A stretch of 64,000 bases of DNA from Rhodopseudomonas palustris. Lineage in GTDB: Bacteria > Pseudomonadota > Alphaproteobacteria > Rhizobiales > Xanthobacteraceae. Shown in pieces: positions 24,094 through 33,019 of the stretch. Location of the stretch: assembly GCF_003226555.1 (NCBI RefSeq), contig NZ_QKQS01000001.1, positions 124,001 through 188,000 of the forward strand, written 5' to 3'. Under the pieces are notes generated by a model. That model was not told the DNA's origin. It searched no databases and saw nothing but the letters and a program-made list of their open reading frames with translations. The stretch's first letter is position 1. Each line of letters starts with the position of its first letter. The position numbers were made by a program, and so were the translations under genes.

Positions 24094-25226
24094 CGCACCC
24101 GCTCCAGGATCATGCTGACATGCGACGACAGCACGCCGCCGTCGCCGTGCAGCAGCGCCAGCGACGCATCGCGCACCTGACGGTCGCCGGCCCGGCCCGT
24201 CATCTGCAGATGGGTCTCGACCAGATGCGCCATCGCGCCGCCGACGCCGCAATGGCCGTAAGACAGCAGGCCGCCATGGGTGTTCAACGGCATCGCGCCG
24301 TCGCGCGAGAAATATCCGTCACGCGCCCGCACCGCCGCCTCGCCGCGCGCGGCGAGCCCGAGGTCTTCGAGCAGCATCAACAGCGTGATGGTGAAGCTGT
24401 CGTACACCGCGGCGTACTTGACGTCGGACACCGCGGCGCCGCTCGCCGCCCAGGCGCGCGCGATCGACTGCTCGGCGCCGGACGGCCCTTCGGCCGGCAT
24501 CGCGGTGACGTGCTGATGGGTGTGGGCCTGGCCGCAACCGCGCACCTGGATGCGATGTTCGGTGGTCGGCTCAGCGCTGATTACCAGCGCGGCGCCGCCG
24601 TCGGACACCGGGCAGCAATCGAGCAGCTTCAGCGGCGAAGCGATCGGCTTCGACGCCATCACCTCGGCGACACTGATCGGCTCGTGAAACTGCGCGCCCG
24701 GATGGGTGAGCGCATGGCTGCGCATCAGCACCGCGAGTTCGGCGAGGTCTTCCTCGCCGACACCGTGGTCGTGCATGTAGCGCGACGCCACCAGGCCGTA
24801 ATAGGCCGGGATGGTCGGCCCGAGCGGCACCTCGTAGAGCGGATGGCCGACCTGGGCCAGCGCCTGCACCGAGGCATCGCGGCTCTGTCCGGTCAGCCGG
24901 TTCTCGCCACCAATGACGAGGATGTTCCTGGCAGCCCCGCTCTCGACCAGCTGATGCGCCAGCATCGCCATCGCCATGCCGGTGGCACCGCCGACCTGCA
25001 CCGCGTGGCAATAGCTCGGTCGGATGCCGAAATGCTCGGCGAACACCGTCGCCAGCATGATGTGCGGCATCGTAGTCGAATAGCCGCACAGCAGCCCGTC
25101 GATATCGCCGCGCTTCAGCCCAGCATCCGCCATCGCCGCCTCCGCCGCCTCGCGCATCAAAGACAGCGTGGTCGAACCCTCGATCTTGCCGAACCGCGTG
25201 AGGCCGACGCCGGTGATGTAGCTCAT
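24090..25226 (-). CDS. thiolase-fold protein lacking nucleophilic Cys (Ltp2/SCP2-like)
   Basis: A 378-aa thiolase-superfamily protein of the SCP2/lipid-transfer type. At the place of the nucleophilic Cys (ACATGSA in the thiolase at 29631-30800) it has VGGATGMA, with Gly instead of Cys. The C-terminal loop reads NTHGGLLSYGHCGVGG rather than NPSGGLKAKGHPIGATG. Ordinary thiolysis is therefore unlikely. Family members with such changes that pair with DUF35 proteins act as retro-aldolases on hydroxyacyl-CoA (Ltp2). The DUF35 gene overlaps its end by 4 bases. Start 25226 (MSYITGVG) fits the family; earlier frame lacks homology. Confidence 0.85.
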   Translation of the reverse strand: MSYITGVGLTRFGKIEGSTTLSLMREAAEAAMADAGLKRGDIDGLLCGYSTTMPHIMLATVFAEHFGIRPSYCHAVQVGGATGMAMAMLAHQLVESGAARNILVIGGENRLTGQSRDASVQALAQVGHPLYEVPLGPTIPAYYGLVASRYMHDHGVGEEDLAELAVLMRSHALTHPGAQFHEPISVAEVMASKPIASPLKLLDCCPVSDGGAALVISAEPTTEHRIQVRGCGQAHTHQHVTAMPAEGPSGAEQSIARAWAASGAAVSDVKYAAVYDSFTITLLMLLEDLGLAARGEAAVRARDGYFSRDGAMPLNTHGGLLSYGHCGVGGAMAHLVETHLQMTGRAGDRQVRDASLALLHGDGGVLSSHVSMILERVR

Positions 25227-25273
25227 CGGATCACTTCCACTTCGACGCATGCGAGAGAGCAAAACCTATCAAC

Positions 25274-25373
25274 GTCATTCCGGGACGCGCCTCTTGGCGC
25301 GGGCCCGGAATCCATACTTGCCGAAGGGGGTTATGGATTCCGGGCTCGCCGCTTCGCGGCGCCCCGGAATGAC
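25274..25373. repeat. palindromic repeat, family III
   Basis: Ends GTCATTCCGGGACGCG and CGCCCCGGAATGAC, with inner arms CCCGGAATCCAT and ATGGATTCCGGG. It lies in the gap between the CaiB gene and the downstream thiolase-like gene on the same strand. Confidence 0.88.
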
Positions 25374-25430
25374 GAACGAGAGAGCGGTGATATCGACGGA
25401 GACGATCAGCATCGCGCCGACTACAGCGCG

Positions 25431-25534
25431 CTCCCCTCCCCCTTGCGGGGAGGGGTCGGGGGTGGGGGGCCGCGGGCACTGAGCCGGTGGCGAGAGCCCT
25501 CACCCCAGCCCTTTCCCGCAAGCGGGAGAGGGAG
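25431..25534. repeat. palindromic repeat, family VI (CTCCCCTCCCCCTTGCGGGG arms)
   Basis: Two self-complementary hairpins (CCCCTTGCGGGG near 25437-25450 and CCCGCAAGCGGG near 25515-25526) sit in larger inverted arms, CTCCCCTCC against GGGAGAGGGAG. Only this copy is seen in the window. The 371-base gene-free stretch 25227-25597 is mostly this and the family III element. Confidence 0.75.
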
Positions 25535-25597
25535 AACAGACGCTGTGCCGGCAACCCAGCAACGCGATTGAGCAATGCTCCTGCCTGCCTCAACGGC

Positions 25598-26800
25598 TCA
25601 GCTCTCCTGCATCAACTTCAGCGCCCCGCATTCCGCCAGCGCCGCGATCTCGGCGTCGCCATAGCCCGCCTCGCGCAGCACCTCGGTGCCGTGTTCGCCG
25701 AGTCGCGGCGCGAAGCGTTGGCGTTCGACCTTGGTGGCCGACCAGGTCGCCGACACCTTCATGTCGCGGATCGGGCCTTCGCTCGGGTGCGCGACGACGG
25801 GGAAGAAATCGGTCGCGACCAGATGCGGGTCGTGCAGGATGCTTTCGAGATCGTGCATCTGCATCGCCGGCACATCGGCGGCGTCGAGCAGCATCACCCA
25901 CTCCTCCGTATTCCTGGTCAGGAAGATCCGCGCCAGCTCGGCATAGACCACGTCGATATTCACCGCCCGCCGCGCGAAGCTGGTGTAGCGGTCGTCAGCC
26001 AAGAGATCGTCGCGGCCGACCGCGGTGAGAAAGCTGATCCACTGCTTGTCGTTGTAGACCATCGCACAGATGTAGCCGTCGGCGGTCTGATAGGGCCGGC
26101 GGTCCGGCGACAGATGCCGGGCGTAGCCGCCGCGGTCGAGCGGCGGCTCATAGGTGAGGCCGCCCATGTGATCGCCCATCACGAAGCTGGCCATCGTCTC
26201 GAACATCGGAATGTCGAGCCGCTGGCCCTTGCCGGTGCGATCCCGGTGCACCAGCGAGGCGCAGATCGCGCCGACCGCGGTGAGCCCGACGATGCGGTCG
26301 ACCAGCGCATTCGGCACGTAGCGCGGCGTGCCGTCACCGACGCGCGCATTCAGCGCCGGCAGCGCGGTCGCGCCCTGGATCAGATCGTCGTAAGCGGGCT
26401 TGGCCGCATAGGGCCCGTCCTGGCCGAAGCCGAACAGGCCGGCATAGATCAGCCGCGGATTGAGCGGCGCGACGTCGTCATAGCCGAGCCGCAACCGCGC
26501 CATCGCCTGTGGGCGGACGTTGTAGACCAGCACGTCGGCGCGCGCGATCAGCCGCAGCGCGGCGGCGCGGCCGGCGTCGTGCTTGAGGTCGAGGCAGATG
26601 CCGCGCTTGTTGCGGTTGGCATTGAGAAACACCGGCCCCATGCCGGGATGCCGCGCCGGGCCGATCTGCCTTGTGACGTCGCCGTCCGGGGATTCGATCT
26701 TGATGACGTCGGCGCCGTAATCGCCGAGCAGCTGGGTGGCGTAAGGCCCCATCAGCACCGACGTCATGTCGACGATTGTCGTGCCCGCCAGTGGCCCCAT
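25598..26800 (-). CDS. CaiB/BaiF family CoA-transferase
   Basis: A 400-aa class III CoA-transferase that moves CoA between carboxylic acids. N-terminal GPLAGTTIVDMTSVLMGPYATQ can be read as GPLAGTTIVDM then GPYATQLLGDYGADVIKIE, the family start. NRNKRGICLDLK binds CoA, and the Asp in PNALVDRIVG is the probable acyl-anhydride nucleophile. Length is normal. It is divergent from the MaoC-like gene and upstream of the thiolase-like/DUF35 pair, separated from it by repeats. It may activate the substrate of that pathway without ATP. A second CaiB gene is at 53861-55054. Confidence 0.9.
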   Translation of the reverse strand: MGPLAGTTIVDMTSVLMGPYATQLLGDYGADVIKIESPDGDVTRQIGPARHPGMGPVFLNANRNKRGICLDLKHDAGRAAALRLIARADVLVYNVRPQAMARLRLGYDDVAPLNPRLIYAGLFGFGQDGPYAAKPAYDDLIQGATALPALNARVGDGTPRYVPNALVDRIVGLTAVGAICASLVHRDRTGKGQRLDIPMFETMASFVMGDHMGGLTYEPPLDRGGYARHLSPDRRPYQTADGYICAMVYNDKQWISFLTAVGRDDLLADDRYTSFARRAVNIDVVYAELARIFLTRNTEEWVMLLDAADVPAMQMHDLESILHDPHLVATDFFPVVAHPSEGPIRDMKVSATWSATKVERQRFAPRLGEHGTEVLREAGYGDAEIAALAECGALKLMQES

Positions 26801-27006
26801 CGCGGCGCTTCGCCTCCCTGGTTCGCGGCGCTTTGATCGGCGCCGTCATCGCGATGTAACGGGACCGGCTCGCCGAGATCAAGCCGGCAGCCGGCATGGC
26901 GCCATGCGGGGCAAACTCCACGATGCGGAAGGTTTTGACCACCCTCATTGACCGAAGCGCCAGCGCGCCATTGACTTCGCCCTTCACTGGGCGGAGACGG
27001 GCGGCG

Positions 27007-27891
27007 ATGACCACCCATCATGAGACCTACACCGCGGCGCCGTTCGCTCCGGCGTTGATGCTGAACGCATTGGCGCCGTCGCGCGGCTGGAATCCGAAAG
27101 ACGGCTTTCCGGATTTCAGCTTCATCTGGCGCGGCTATCAGATCAGCGCCGCGGCGCTGGCGACGCTGCAGCGCGCCGCAGGCCGCGACGATGCGGCGAC
27201 CCTGGACCGGCTGATGCTGCTGGCACCACACGTCACCGGCTTCCGACTGACCATGGCGCTGCTGATGTGCCGCGACTGGCCGCTGCCGATCTGGCGCGCG
27301 CTGCAACTGCGCAACCGGCTGATCCGCAGCGGCGCGATCAAACTCGACACGCCGTCCGACCTGATCGTGCGGGCGACCGGCTGGCGGGTGCACGACAGGG
27401 GCATCGAACTGGATGTCCTGGCGCAACTGATGCAGGGTGAGGATTGCCCGTGGCAGAGCATCACCACGTTCTATTATCGCGGTCGCTTCGACGGGCCGGC
27501 GCGCCACGGCGCCGACGACGGCGCGCCGATCGCCTCGCCTTCGGTCGATCCGTCGCTGCCGCCGTTGACGCAATGGACCGTCGCCGGCGGCGAGCGACTG
27601 CGCTGGGCGGCGCTGACCGGTGACTACAACCCGCTGCACCTTGTCGACATCTACGCCCGCGCCACCGGCTTCGCCGCCGCCTCGGCCCACCCGCAACGCA
27701 TCGCCGTGCAATGCCTCGGCCACCTCACGGCGCCCGCCGCCGCGCCGACACAGCTCGATTTGTGGCTGAAAGGCCCGGTGTATTTCGGCCGCACCGCATC
27801 GCTGCGCGAGGTGGCGAACGAAGACGGCACCACCTTCGGACTCTGGATCGACGGCGACGATCGGCCGGCGATGGTGGGGCGGATGAGCTGA
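27007..27891 (+). CDS. MaoC/FAS1-type acyl-CoA dehydratase
   Basis: A 294-aa double-hotdog protein. The C-terminal half contains the hydratase-2-like motif LTGDYNPLHLVDIYARATGF (roughly residues 205-224), which supplies the Asp and His of R-specific enoyl-CoA hydratases. After it the usual IAHG is replaced by AHPQRIAVQCLGHL. The N-terminal half is degenerate, as in eukaryote-like and FAS1-type dehydratases. It is divergent from the CaiB gene, with 206 bases between. The start at 27007 gives the first plausible family sequence; the frame upstream is open but arbitrary. It probably hydrates an enoyl-CoA made by neighbouring enzymes. Confidence 0.8.
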   Translation: MTTHHETYTAAPFAPALMLNALAPSRGWNPKDGFPDFSFIWRGYQISAAALATLQRAAGRDDAATLDRLMLLAPHVTGFRLTMALLMCRDWPLPIWRALQLRNRLIRSGAIKLDTPSDLIVRATGWRVHDRGIELDVLAQLMQGEDCPWQSITTFYYRGRFDGPARHGADDGAPIASPSVDPSLPPLTQWTVAGGERLRWAALTGDYNPLHLVDIYARATGFAAASAHPQRIAVQCLGHLTAPAAAPTQLDLWLKGPVYFGRTASLREVANEDGTTFGLWIDGDDRPAMVGRMS

Positions 27892-27925
27892 CTCCGTTAC
27901 TCCAGAGTGAATCCCCTACGCAGCC

Positions 27926-28039
27926 GTCATCCTGAGGCGCGAGCGCAGCGAGCCTCGAAGGATGCGGCGACAGGGACTGCGGCTTATCCTTCGAGGCCTG
28001 CCGCGCCGCGACGCGGCGTGGCAGCCACCTCAGGATGAC
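27926..28039. repeat. palindromic repeat, family IV (GTCATCCTGAGG arms)
   Basis: Ends GTCATCCTGAGGCGCG and CACCTCAGGATGAC, with inner arms CCTCGAAGGAT and ATCCTTCGAGG. A relative lies at 39631-39738. It is placed between the convergent MaoC-like and CoA-ligase genes and could also act as a terminator. Confidence 0.87.
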
Positions 28040-28084
28040 GCTGGTGAATTGGCTGGGCCGCCGGTCCAATGACGGCGGAGTGGA

Positions 28085-29611
28085 TTACTTCACCATCTTC
28101 CGCAGTTCGGTCTTCAGCACCTTGCCGTAATTGTTCTTCGGCAGCGCGTCGAGATAGACATAGCGCTTGGGGCGCTTGAAGCGGGCGATGGTGGCGAGGC
28201 AGTGGGCGTCGAGCGTGGCGTCGTCGGCTGTGGCGCCATTGGCCAGCACGACGCAGGCGACGACGTTCTCGCCCCATTCCGGATCGGCGACGCCGATCGC
28301 CGAGACTTCGCGCACTAAAGGATGCGTCAGCAGCGCCTCCTCGACCTCGCGCGGATAGATGTTGGTGCCGCCGGAGATGATCACGTCCTTGGAGCGGTCG
28401 GACAGCGTCAGGAAGCCGTCTTCATCCAACCGCCCGACATCGCCGGTGCGCAGCCAGCCGTCCTTCAGCGTCTCGGCATTGGCCTGCGGATTATTCCAAT
28501 AGCCGAGCATCACGGTTGAGCCCTTGACCTCGATCTCGCCGGTCTCGCCCGGCGGCAGCACCTCGCCGTTCGCACCGGTGATCCGCACCGACACCACGCT
28601 CTGCGCGGTGCCGACCGAGGCGAGCCGCTCGAGATAGCGCGGATGATCGACGTCGGCGTGCAGCGCGCGCTTCAGCGAGGTGATCGTCATCGGCGATTCA
28701 CCCTGGCCGTAGATCTGCACGAAGCGCTGGCCCATCACGGCGATCGCCTCGCGGATGTCGGCGAGATACATCGGCCCGCCGCCATAGACGATGGTGCGCA
28801 GCCCCTCGCCGGTTTCGCCGCTTCGCTTGGCGGCCTCGACCAGCCGCTTGATCATGGTCGGCGCCGCGAACATCGCAACGTTGCCGAGCCGCTTGCCGAG
28901 GCCGAGCACCTCGTCCGGATCGAACCCGCCGGACTCCGGAACGACGTGGCGCGCGCCGAACCGGACGTGGATCATGTTGTAGAGCCCGGCGCCGTGCGAG
29001 ATCGGCGCGGCATACAGCGCGGCGTCCTCGGGCGTCACCGCGTCGACATCGGCGAGATAGCTCAGCGACATCGCAACGAGATTGCCGTGGCTGAGCATCA
29101 CACCCTTGGGCCGGCCGGTGGTGCCGGAGGTGTAGAACAGCCAGGCCAGATCGTGATCATCGCGGGCAACCGGCCGCTCGGAGCCCTCGCCGCTGCGCGC
29201 ACGGTCGAAGCCGTCGCCGTCGATCGCCATCACCGCCAGACCCGGCGGCAGATCGGCTGACGCTTCCTCGAAGCTGTCGGCGGTGTCGGCGCAGATCAGC
29301 GCCAGTCTCGCCTCCGCATTGCTGCAGATCCAGGCGACCTCCTTGCCGTGCAGCTTGGCGTTGATCGGGATCGCCACCGCGCCCGCCCACCAGATGCCGT
29401 ACAGCGCTTCGAGATAGCGCGTGCAGTTGTGCGCGAACAAGGCGACGCGGTCGCCGGGCGCGATGCCGTAATCGCGCGCCAGCGCCGCACCGAACGATGC
29501 CGCACGCGACGCGAACGTCGCGTAGTCGGCATCCACCGAAGTGCCGGTCAGCAGCGCCGGAGCGCCCGGCCGCAGCCGGGCACTCGCGGCGAGCCATTCC
29601 GCCAGATTCAT
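28085..29611 (-). CDS. AMP-forming acyl-CoA ligase (FadD-like)
   Basis: A 508-aa adenylate-forming ligase. The P-loop FYTSGTTGRPKGVMLSHGN lies near residues 163-181, YGQGESPMT in the middle, GWLRTGDVGRLDEDGF and the hinge SDRSKDVIISGGTNIYPREVE follow, and the catalytic Lys is in LPKNNYGKVLKTEL. This is the pattern of medium/long-chain fatty or aryl-propanoid CoA ligases. The start of the gene lies 19 bases after the stop of the thiolase gene upstream on the same strand, so the pair forms an operon activating and then cleaving acyl-CoA. Confidence 0.92.
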   Translation of the reverse strand: MNLAEWLAASARLRPGAPALLTGTSVDADYATFASRAASFGAALARDYGIAPGDRVALFAHNCTRYLEALYGIWWAGAVAIPINAKLHGKEVAWICSNAEARLALICADTADSFEEASADLPPGLAVMAIDGDGFDRARSGEGSERPVARDDHDLAWLFYTSGTTGRPKGVMLSHGNLVAMSLSYLADVDAVTPEDAALYAAPISHGAGLYNMIHVRFGARHVVPESGGFDPDEVLGLGKRLGNVAMFAAPTMIKRLVEAAKRSGETGEGLRTIVYGGGPMYLADIREAIAVMGQRFVQIYGQGESPMTITSLKRALHADVDHPRYLERLASVGTAQSVVSVRITGANGEVLPPGETGEIEVKGSTVMLGYWNNPQANAETLKDGWLRTGDVGRLDEDGFLTLSDRSKDVIISGGTNIYPREVEEALLTHPLVREVSAIGVADPEWGENVVACVVLANGATADDATLDAHCLATIARFKRPKRYVYLDALPKNNYGKVLKTELRKMVK

Positions 29612-29630
29612 CCCCCGCCCCCGCCGCTGG

Positions 29631-30800
29631 TTACTTCGCCGGTTCGAGCACCGACACGTAATTGGCGACCGCCGCGCCGCCCATATTGAAGATGCCGGCG
29701 AGCTTGGCGTCCTTGATCTGCATGCCTTCCGGCGCCTGACCGAGCAGCTGCATCGCGCTCAGCACATGCATCGACACACCGGTGGCGCCGATCGGATGGC
29801 CCTTGGCCTTGAGGCCGCCCGACGGATTGATCGGCAGCTTGCCGTCCTTCTGGGTCCAGCCTTCCTTGATGGCCCGCGCCCCCTGCCCCTTCGGCGTCAG
29901 GCCCATCGCTTCGTATTCGATCAGCTCGGCGATGGTGAAGCAGTCGTGGGTCTCGACGAACGACAGATCGTTCAGCGTGACGCCCGCCTGCTCCAGCGCG
30001 CGCTGCCAGGCCACGGTGCAGCCTTCGAACTGCAGGATGTCGCGCTTGGACATCGGCAGGAAATCCTGAGCATGGGCGCGGGCACGGATGTTGACCGCCT
30101 TGCCCATCGCTTTGGCGTTCTCGGCCGAGGTCAGCACCAGCGCCGCGGCGCCGTCCGACACCAGCGAGCAGTCGGTGCGCTTCAGGGGACCGGCGACGAA
30201 CGGGTTCTTCTCGCCCTCGGCGCGGCAGAACTCGAAGCCGAAATCCTTGCGCATCTGCGCATAGGGATTGGCGACACCGTTGTGATGGTTCTTGGCGGCG
30301 ATCATCGCCAGCGCGTCGGACTGGTCGCCGTATTTCTGGAAGTACTTCTGCGCGATGATGCCGAACACGCCGGCGAACCCGGCCGGGGTGTCGCCGTCTT
30401 CCGGCAAGTACGACGCGCGGAGCAGGTTCTTGCCGATCTCGGGTCCGGGCGTGCGGGTCATCTGCTCGACGCCGACCACCAGCACCACCTTGGCTGCGCC
30501 GGCCTCGATCGCGCGGATGCCCTGATGCACCGCGGCCGACCCGGTGGCGCAGGCGTTCTCGACCCGGGTCGCCGGCTTGAAGCGCAGCGCCGGATCGGCC
30601 TGCAGCACCAACGAGGCGGTGAAGTCCTGCGGCGAGAAGCCGGCATTGAAATGTCCGAGCACGATCTCGTCGACGTCCGAGGCCGCAATCCCGGCATCGG
30701 CGATCGCCTCACCCGCGACGCGGACGATCATGCTTTCCACGGTTTCGGCGTCGAACTTGCCGAACGGCATATGGGCCCATCCAACGATGCTGGCAGTCAT
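29631..30800 (-). CDS. acetyl-CoA acetyltransferase/thiolase, SCP2-type
   Basis: A 389-aa thiolase with a complete active site: nucleophilic Cys in VENACATGSAA, the His in NPSGGLKAKGHPIGATG, and ETHDCFT near residue 290. It should cleave a 3-ketoacyl-CoA with CoA, unlike the Cys-less homologue at 24090-25226. It is the first gene of an operon with the acyl-CoA ligase. A 22-base dyad lies 44 bases before its start and closely matches the site in front of the MFS gene, so both may share the TetR regulator. Confidence 0.92.
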   Translation of the reverse strand: MTASIVGWAHMPFGKFDAETVESMIVRVAGEAIADAGIAASDVDEIVLGHFNAGFSPQDFTASLVLQADPALRFKPATRVENACATGSAAVHQGIRAIEAGAAKVVLVVGVEQMTRTPGPEIGKNLLRASYLPEDGDTPAGFAGVFGIIAQKYFQKYGDQSDALAMIAAKNHHNGVANPYAQMRKDFGFEFCRAEGEKNPFVAGPLKRTDCSLVSDGAAALVLTSAENAKAMGKAVNIRARAHAQDFLPMSKRDILQFEGCTVAWQRALEQAGVTLNDLSFVETHDCFTIAELIEYEAMGLTPKGQGARAIKEGWTQKDGKLPINPSGGLKAKGHPIGATGVSMHVLSAMQLLGQAPEGMQIKDAKLAGIFNMGGAAVANYVSVLEPAK

Positions 30801-30843
30801 GGCGTTTTCTCCTCGAAGGTCGATGGAACTCGAACCTGATTTA

Positions 30844-30865
30844 TTATAGGATGACCATCAGATAA
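30844..30865. promoter_or_regulatory. candidate operator before thiolase-ligase operon
   Basis: The site reads TTAT, AG, GATG, AC, CATC, AG, ATAA: a 22-base dyad with perfect TTAT/ATAA and GATG/CATC arms. On the reverse strand it matches the MFS-promoter site 13976-13997 at 15 of 18 bases. It starts 44 bases upstream of the thiolase start codon. Confidence 0.62.
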
Positions 30866-30932
30866 AGACATCCCCACTCACGGCATCGTGGCTGGACGCA
30901 TCCGGAACGGCTGGCGAACCAACCGCCCGGTC

Positions 30933-31919
30933 TCATCCGACGAATTTGTCGCCCAATTCGTCCTCGATATGGATCCGGATGATGTCGTCAAAGGTCTTTT
31001 CCGCGGTGGTGAAGCCGAGTTGCAGCGCCCGGTCGGTCGAAAAGTTGCGCGGCCAGCCGCCGACGATGCCGATGATGGTCGGATCGGGCTCGCGCTTGAT
31101 CCTTTTCACCACCGCCTTGCCGGCGACGCGCTCCAGCGCGGCGATCTGCTCGCCGACGGTGGCGGCGAGCCCCGGCATCGACAGGCTGCGGCGCGGCCCC
31201 ATCGCGGCGGTGTCCATGGTCGCGGCGTGGATCAGGAAGCCGACTGCGGAGCGCGGCGAAGCGTGCCAATGCATGACGTCCTCGCCGACCGGCAGCACCG
31301 CCTCCTGCCCGGCGAGAGGCTCGCGGATGATATTCGAGAAGAAGCCGGACGCCGCCTTGTTGGGCTTGCCAGGACGGACGCAGATCGTCGGCAGCCGGAT
31401 GCCAATGCCGTCAAAGAAGCCCTTGCGGGTGTAGTCGGCGATCAGGAGTTCGCAGATCGCCTTCTGCGTCCCGTAGCTGGTCAGCGGTGCCGACAGGAAT
31501 TCGTCGCCGATTCGATCCGGGAACGGCGCGCCGAACACCGCGATCGACGAGGTGAACACCAGCCGCGGATGATAGTCGTCGCCCTCGGCCCGGATCGCGT
31601 CGATCAGATGCCGGGTGCCATCGAGATTGATCCGGTAGCCCTTGTCGAAGTCGGCCTCGGCCTCGCCGGACACGATGGCCGCGAGATGAAAAATCACCTC
31701 CGGCCGGTGCGCCACCAGCGCCGCCGCCTGCCCCGGCTCGGCGAGATCGGAGGTCACCGTGGACATCGCGATCGACGCATGCGGCGGCCGCGCCGGCGCC
31801 ACCACGTCCTGCAGCGTCATCCGGGTGATGTCGCGGCTGCCGAGCCGCCCGTCCGCCAGCAGCCGGCCCGTGAGCTTGCGGCCGACCATGCCGGCGGCGC
31901 CGAGTATCAGAATGTGCAA
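30933..31919 (-). CDS. denD: NAD-dependent epimerase/dehydratase family, D-erythronate dehydrogenase-like
   Basis: A 328-aa extended short-chain dehydrogenase. The Rossmann motif is LILGAAGMVGRKL at 4-16, the catalytic Tyr-Lys pair is in SYGTQKAICELL, and TSSIAVFG precedes it. The overall sequence, with IRLPTICVRPGKPNKAASGF and MHWHASPRSAVGF, fits the DenD family that oxidises C2 of D-erythronate. It is the last gene after the sugar ABC transporter on the minus strand, 173 bases past the permease and beyond a palindromic repeat. It probably acts on an acid sugar brought in by that importer. Confidence 0.85.
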   Translation of the reverse strand: MHILILGAAGMVGRKLTGRLLADGRLGSRDITRMTLQDVVAPARPPHASIAMSTVTSDLAEPGQAAALVAHRPEVIFHLAAIVSGEAEADFDKGYRINLDGTRHLIDAIRAEGDDYHPRLVFTSSIAVFGAPFPDRIGDEFLSAPLTSYGTQKAICELLIADYTRKGFFDGIGIRLPTICVRPGKPNKAASGFFSNIIREPLAGQEAVLPVGEDVMHWHASPRSAVGFLIHAATMDTAAMGPRRSLSMPGLAATVGEQIAALERVAGKAVVKRIKREPDPTIIGIVGGWPRNFSTDRALQLGFTTAEKTFDDIIRIHIEDELGDKFVG

Positions 31920-31937
31920 GGTGATCCCCTATCTTTT

Positions 31938-32050
31938 GTCATTCCGGGATGGCCGTGAGGCGGCGCAGCCGGCTGGCGGCCAGGCCCGGAATCCATACTC
32001 CCTGCAGGGGTTATGGATTCCGGGCTCGCGCTGCGCGCGCCCGGAATGAC
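31938..32050. repeat. palindromic repeat, family III
   Basis: Ends GTCATTCCGGGATGGC and GCGCCCGGAATGAC, inner arms CCCGGAATCCATA and TATGGATTCCGGG. It separates the ABC permease from the denD-like gene within one transcription direction. Confidence 0.88.
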
Positions 32051-32092
32051 GAACTCTGATGTGGTTGAAAGTCAAGCCGCGAAGCCCGCCGT

Positions 32093-33019
32093 CTACTCCT
32101 TCACCGCCCCGGTCATCGCCGACACGTAATGTTCGACGAAGAACGCGTACAGGATGACGAGCGGCAGCGAGCCGACCAGGGCGCCGGCCATCAACGAGCC
32201 CCATTTGTAGATGTCGCCGTCGACGAACTCGTTGACGATCGCCACCGGCACGGTCTTGTTCGGCGTCGATTGCAGGAAGGTGAGCGCGTAGATGAATTCG
32301 TTCCAGCACAGCGTGAAACAGAAGATGAAGGCCGAGATCAGCCCCGGGACCGCCAGCGGAATGATGATCTTGATCAGGATCTGCCAGCGCGAGGCGCCGT
32401 CGATCAGCGCGCATTCCTCGAGCTCGAACGGGATGGTCTTGAAATAGCCCATCAAGAGCCAGGTCGAGAACGGGATCAGCAGGGTCGGATACACCAGGAT
32501 CAGCGACAGCGGCGAGTCGAACAGGCCGTAGGCCTGGATCACCGAGGCGAGCGGGATGAACAGGATCGACGGCGGCACCAGATAGGCGAGGAAGATCGCG
32601 CCGCCGACGGTGTCGGCGCCGCGGAAGCGCAGCCGCACGATCGCATAGGCGGCGAGCACGGATGCGGCGATCGACAGCACCGTCGAGGCCGCGGCGACAT
32701 ACATCGTGTTCCACAGCCAGCGCGGATACTGGGTTTCGAACAGCAGCTTCTCGATGTGCTTGAAGGTCGGATGCACCACCCAGAACGGGTTGTAGGTGTC
32801 CATGTCGATCAGCTGTTCGTCGGGTTTGATCGACGTCAGCGCCATCCAGTAGAACGGGAACAGCAGCACCACCAGGATGATGAGCAGCGGCAGATACAGC
32901 GTCACCAGCCGGCGCGGCAGTGACTCGAGATAGCTCATGCCCTCGCTGTCGTCGCTCTGCGCCACGGTGGCGGCGGCTTTGACGGCGAGCCGGGGATCGG
33001 AAGCGGTGGTCTCAGTCAT
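32093..33019 (-). CDS. sugar ABC transporter permease, MalG type
   Basis: A 308-aa inner-membrane permease with six predicted helices after a 40-residue polar N-terminus. The cytoplasmic EAA loop is EECALIDGASRWQILIKIII, which docks on the ATPase. The first helix LLIILVVLLFPFYWMALTSIK, read as LLIILVVLLFPFYW then MALTSIK, is typical of MalG/UgpE. Its start overlaps the stop of the MalF-type permease by 8 bases. It forms one half of the importer's channel for a sugar or sugar acid. Confidence 0.92.
   Translation of the reverse strand: MTETTASDPRLAVKAAATVAQSDDSEGMSYLESLPRRLVTLYLPLLIILVVLLFPFYWMALTSIKPDEQLIDMDTYNPFWVVHPTFKHIEKLLFETQYPRWLWNTMYVAAASTVLSIAASVLAAYAIVRLRFRGADTVGGAIFLAYLVPPSILFIPLASVIQAYGLFDSPLSLILVYPTLLIPFSTWLLMGYFKTIPFELEECALIDGASRWQILIKIIIPLAVPGLISAFIFCFTLCWNEFIYALTFLQSTPNKTVPVAIVNEFVDGDIYKWGSLMAGALVGSLPLVILYAFFVEHYVSAMTGAVKE

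Noticed and set aside
25262-25597. Frames reading through the repeats (for example 25231-25593)
   Set aside because: They translate palindromic repeats, giving runs that also appear at other repeat sites; not genes.
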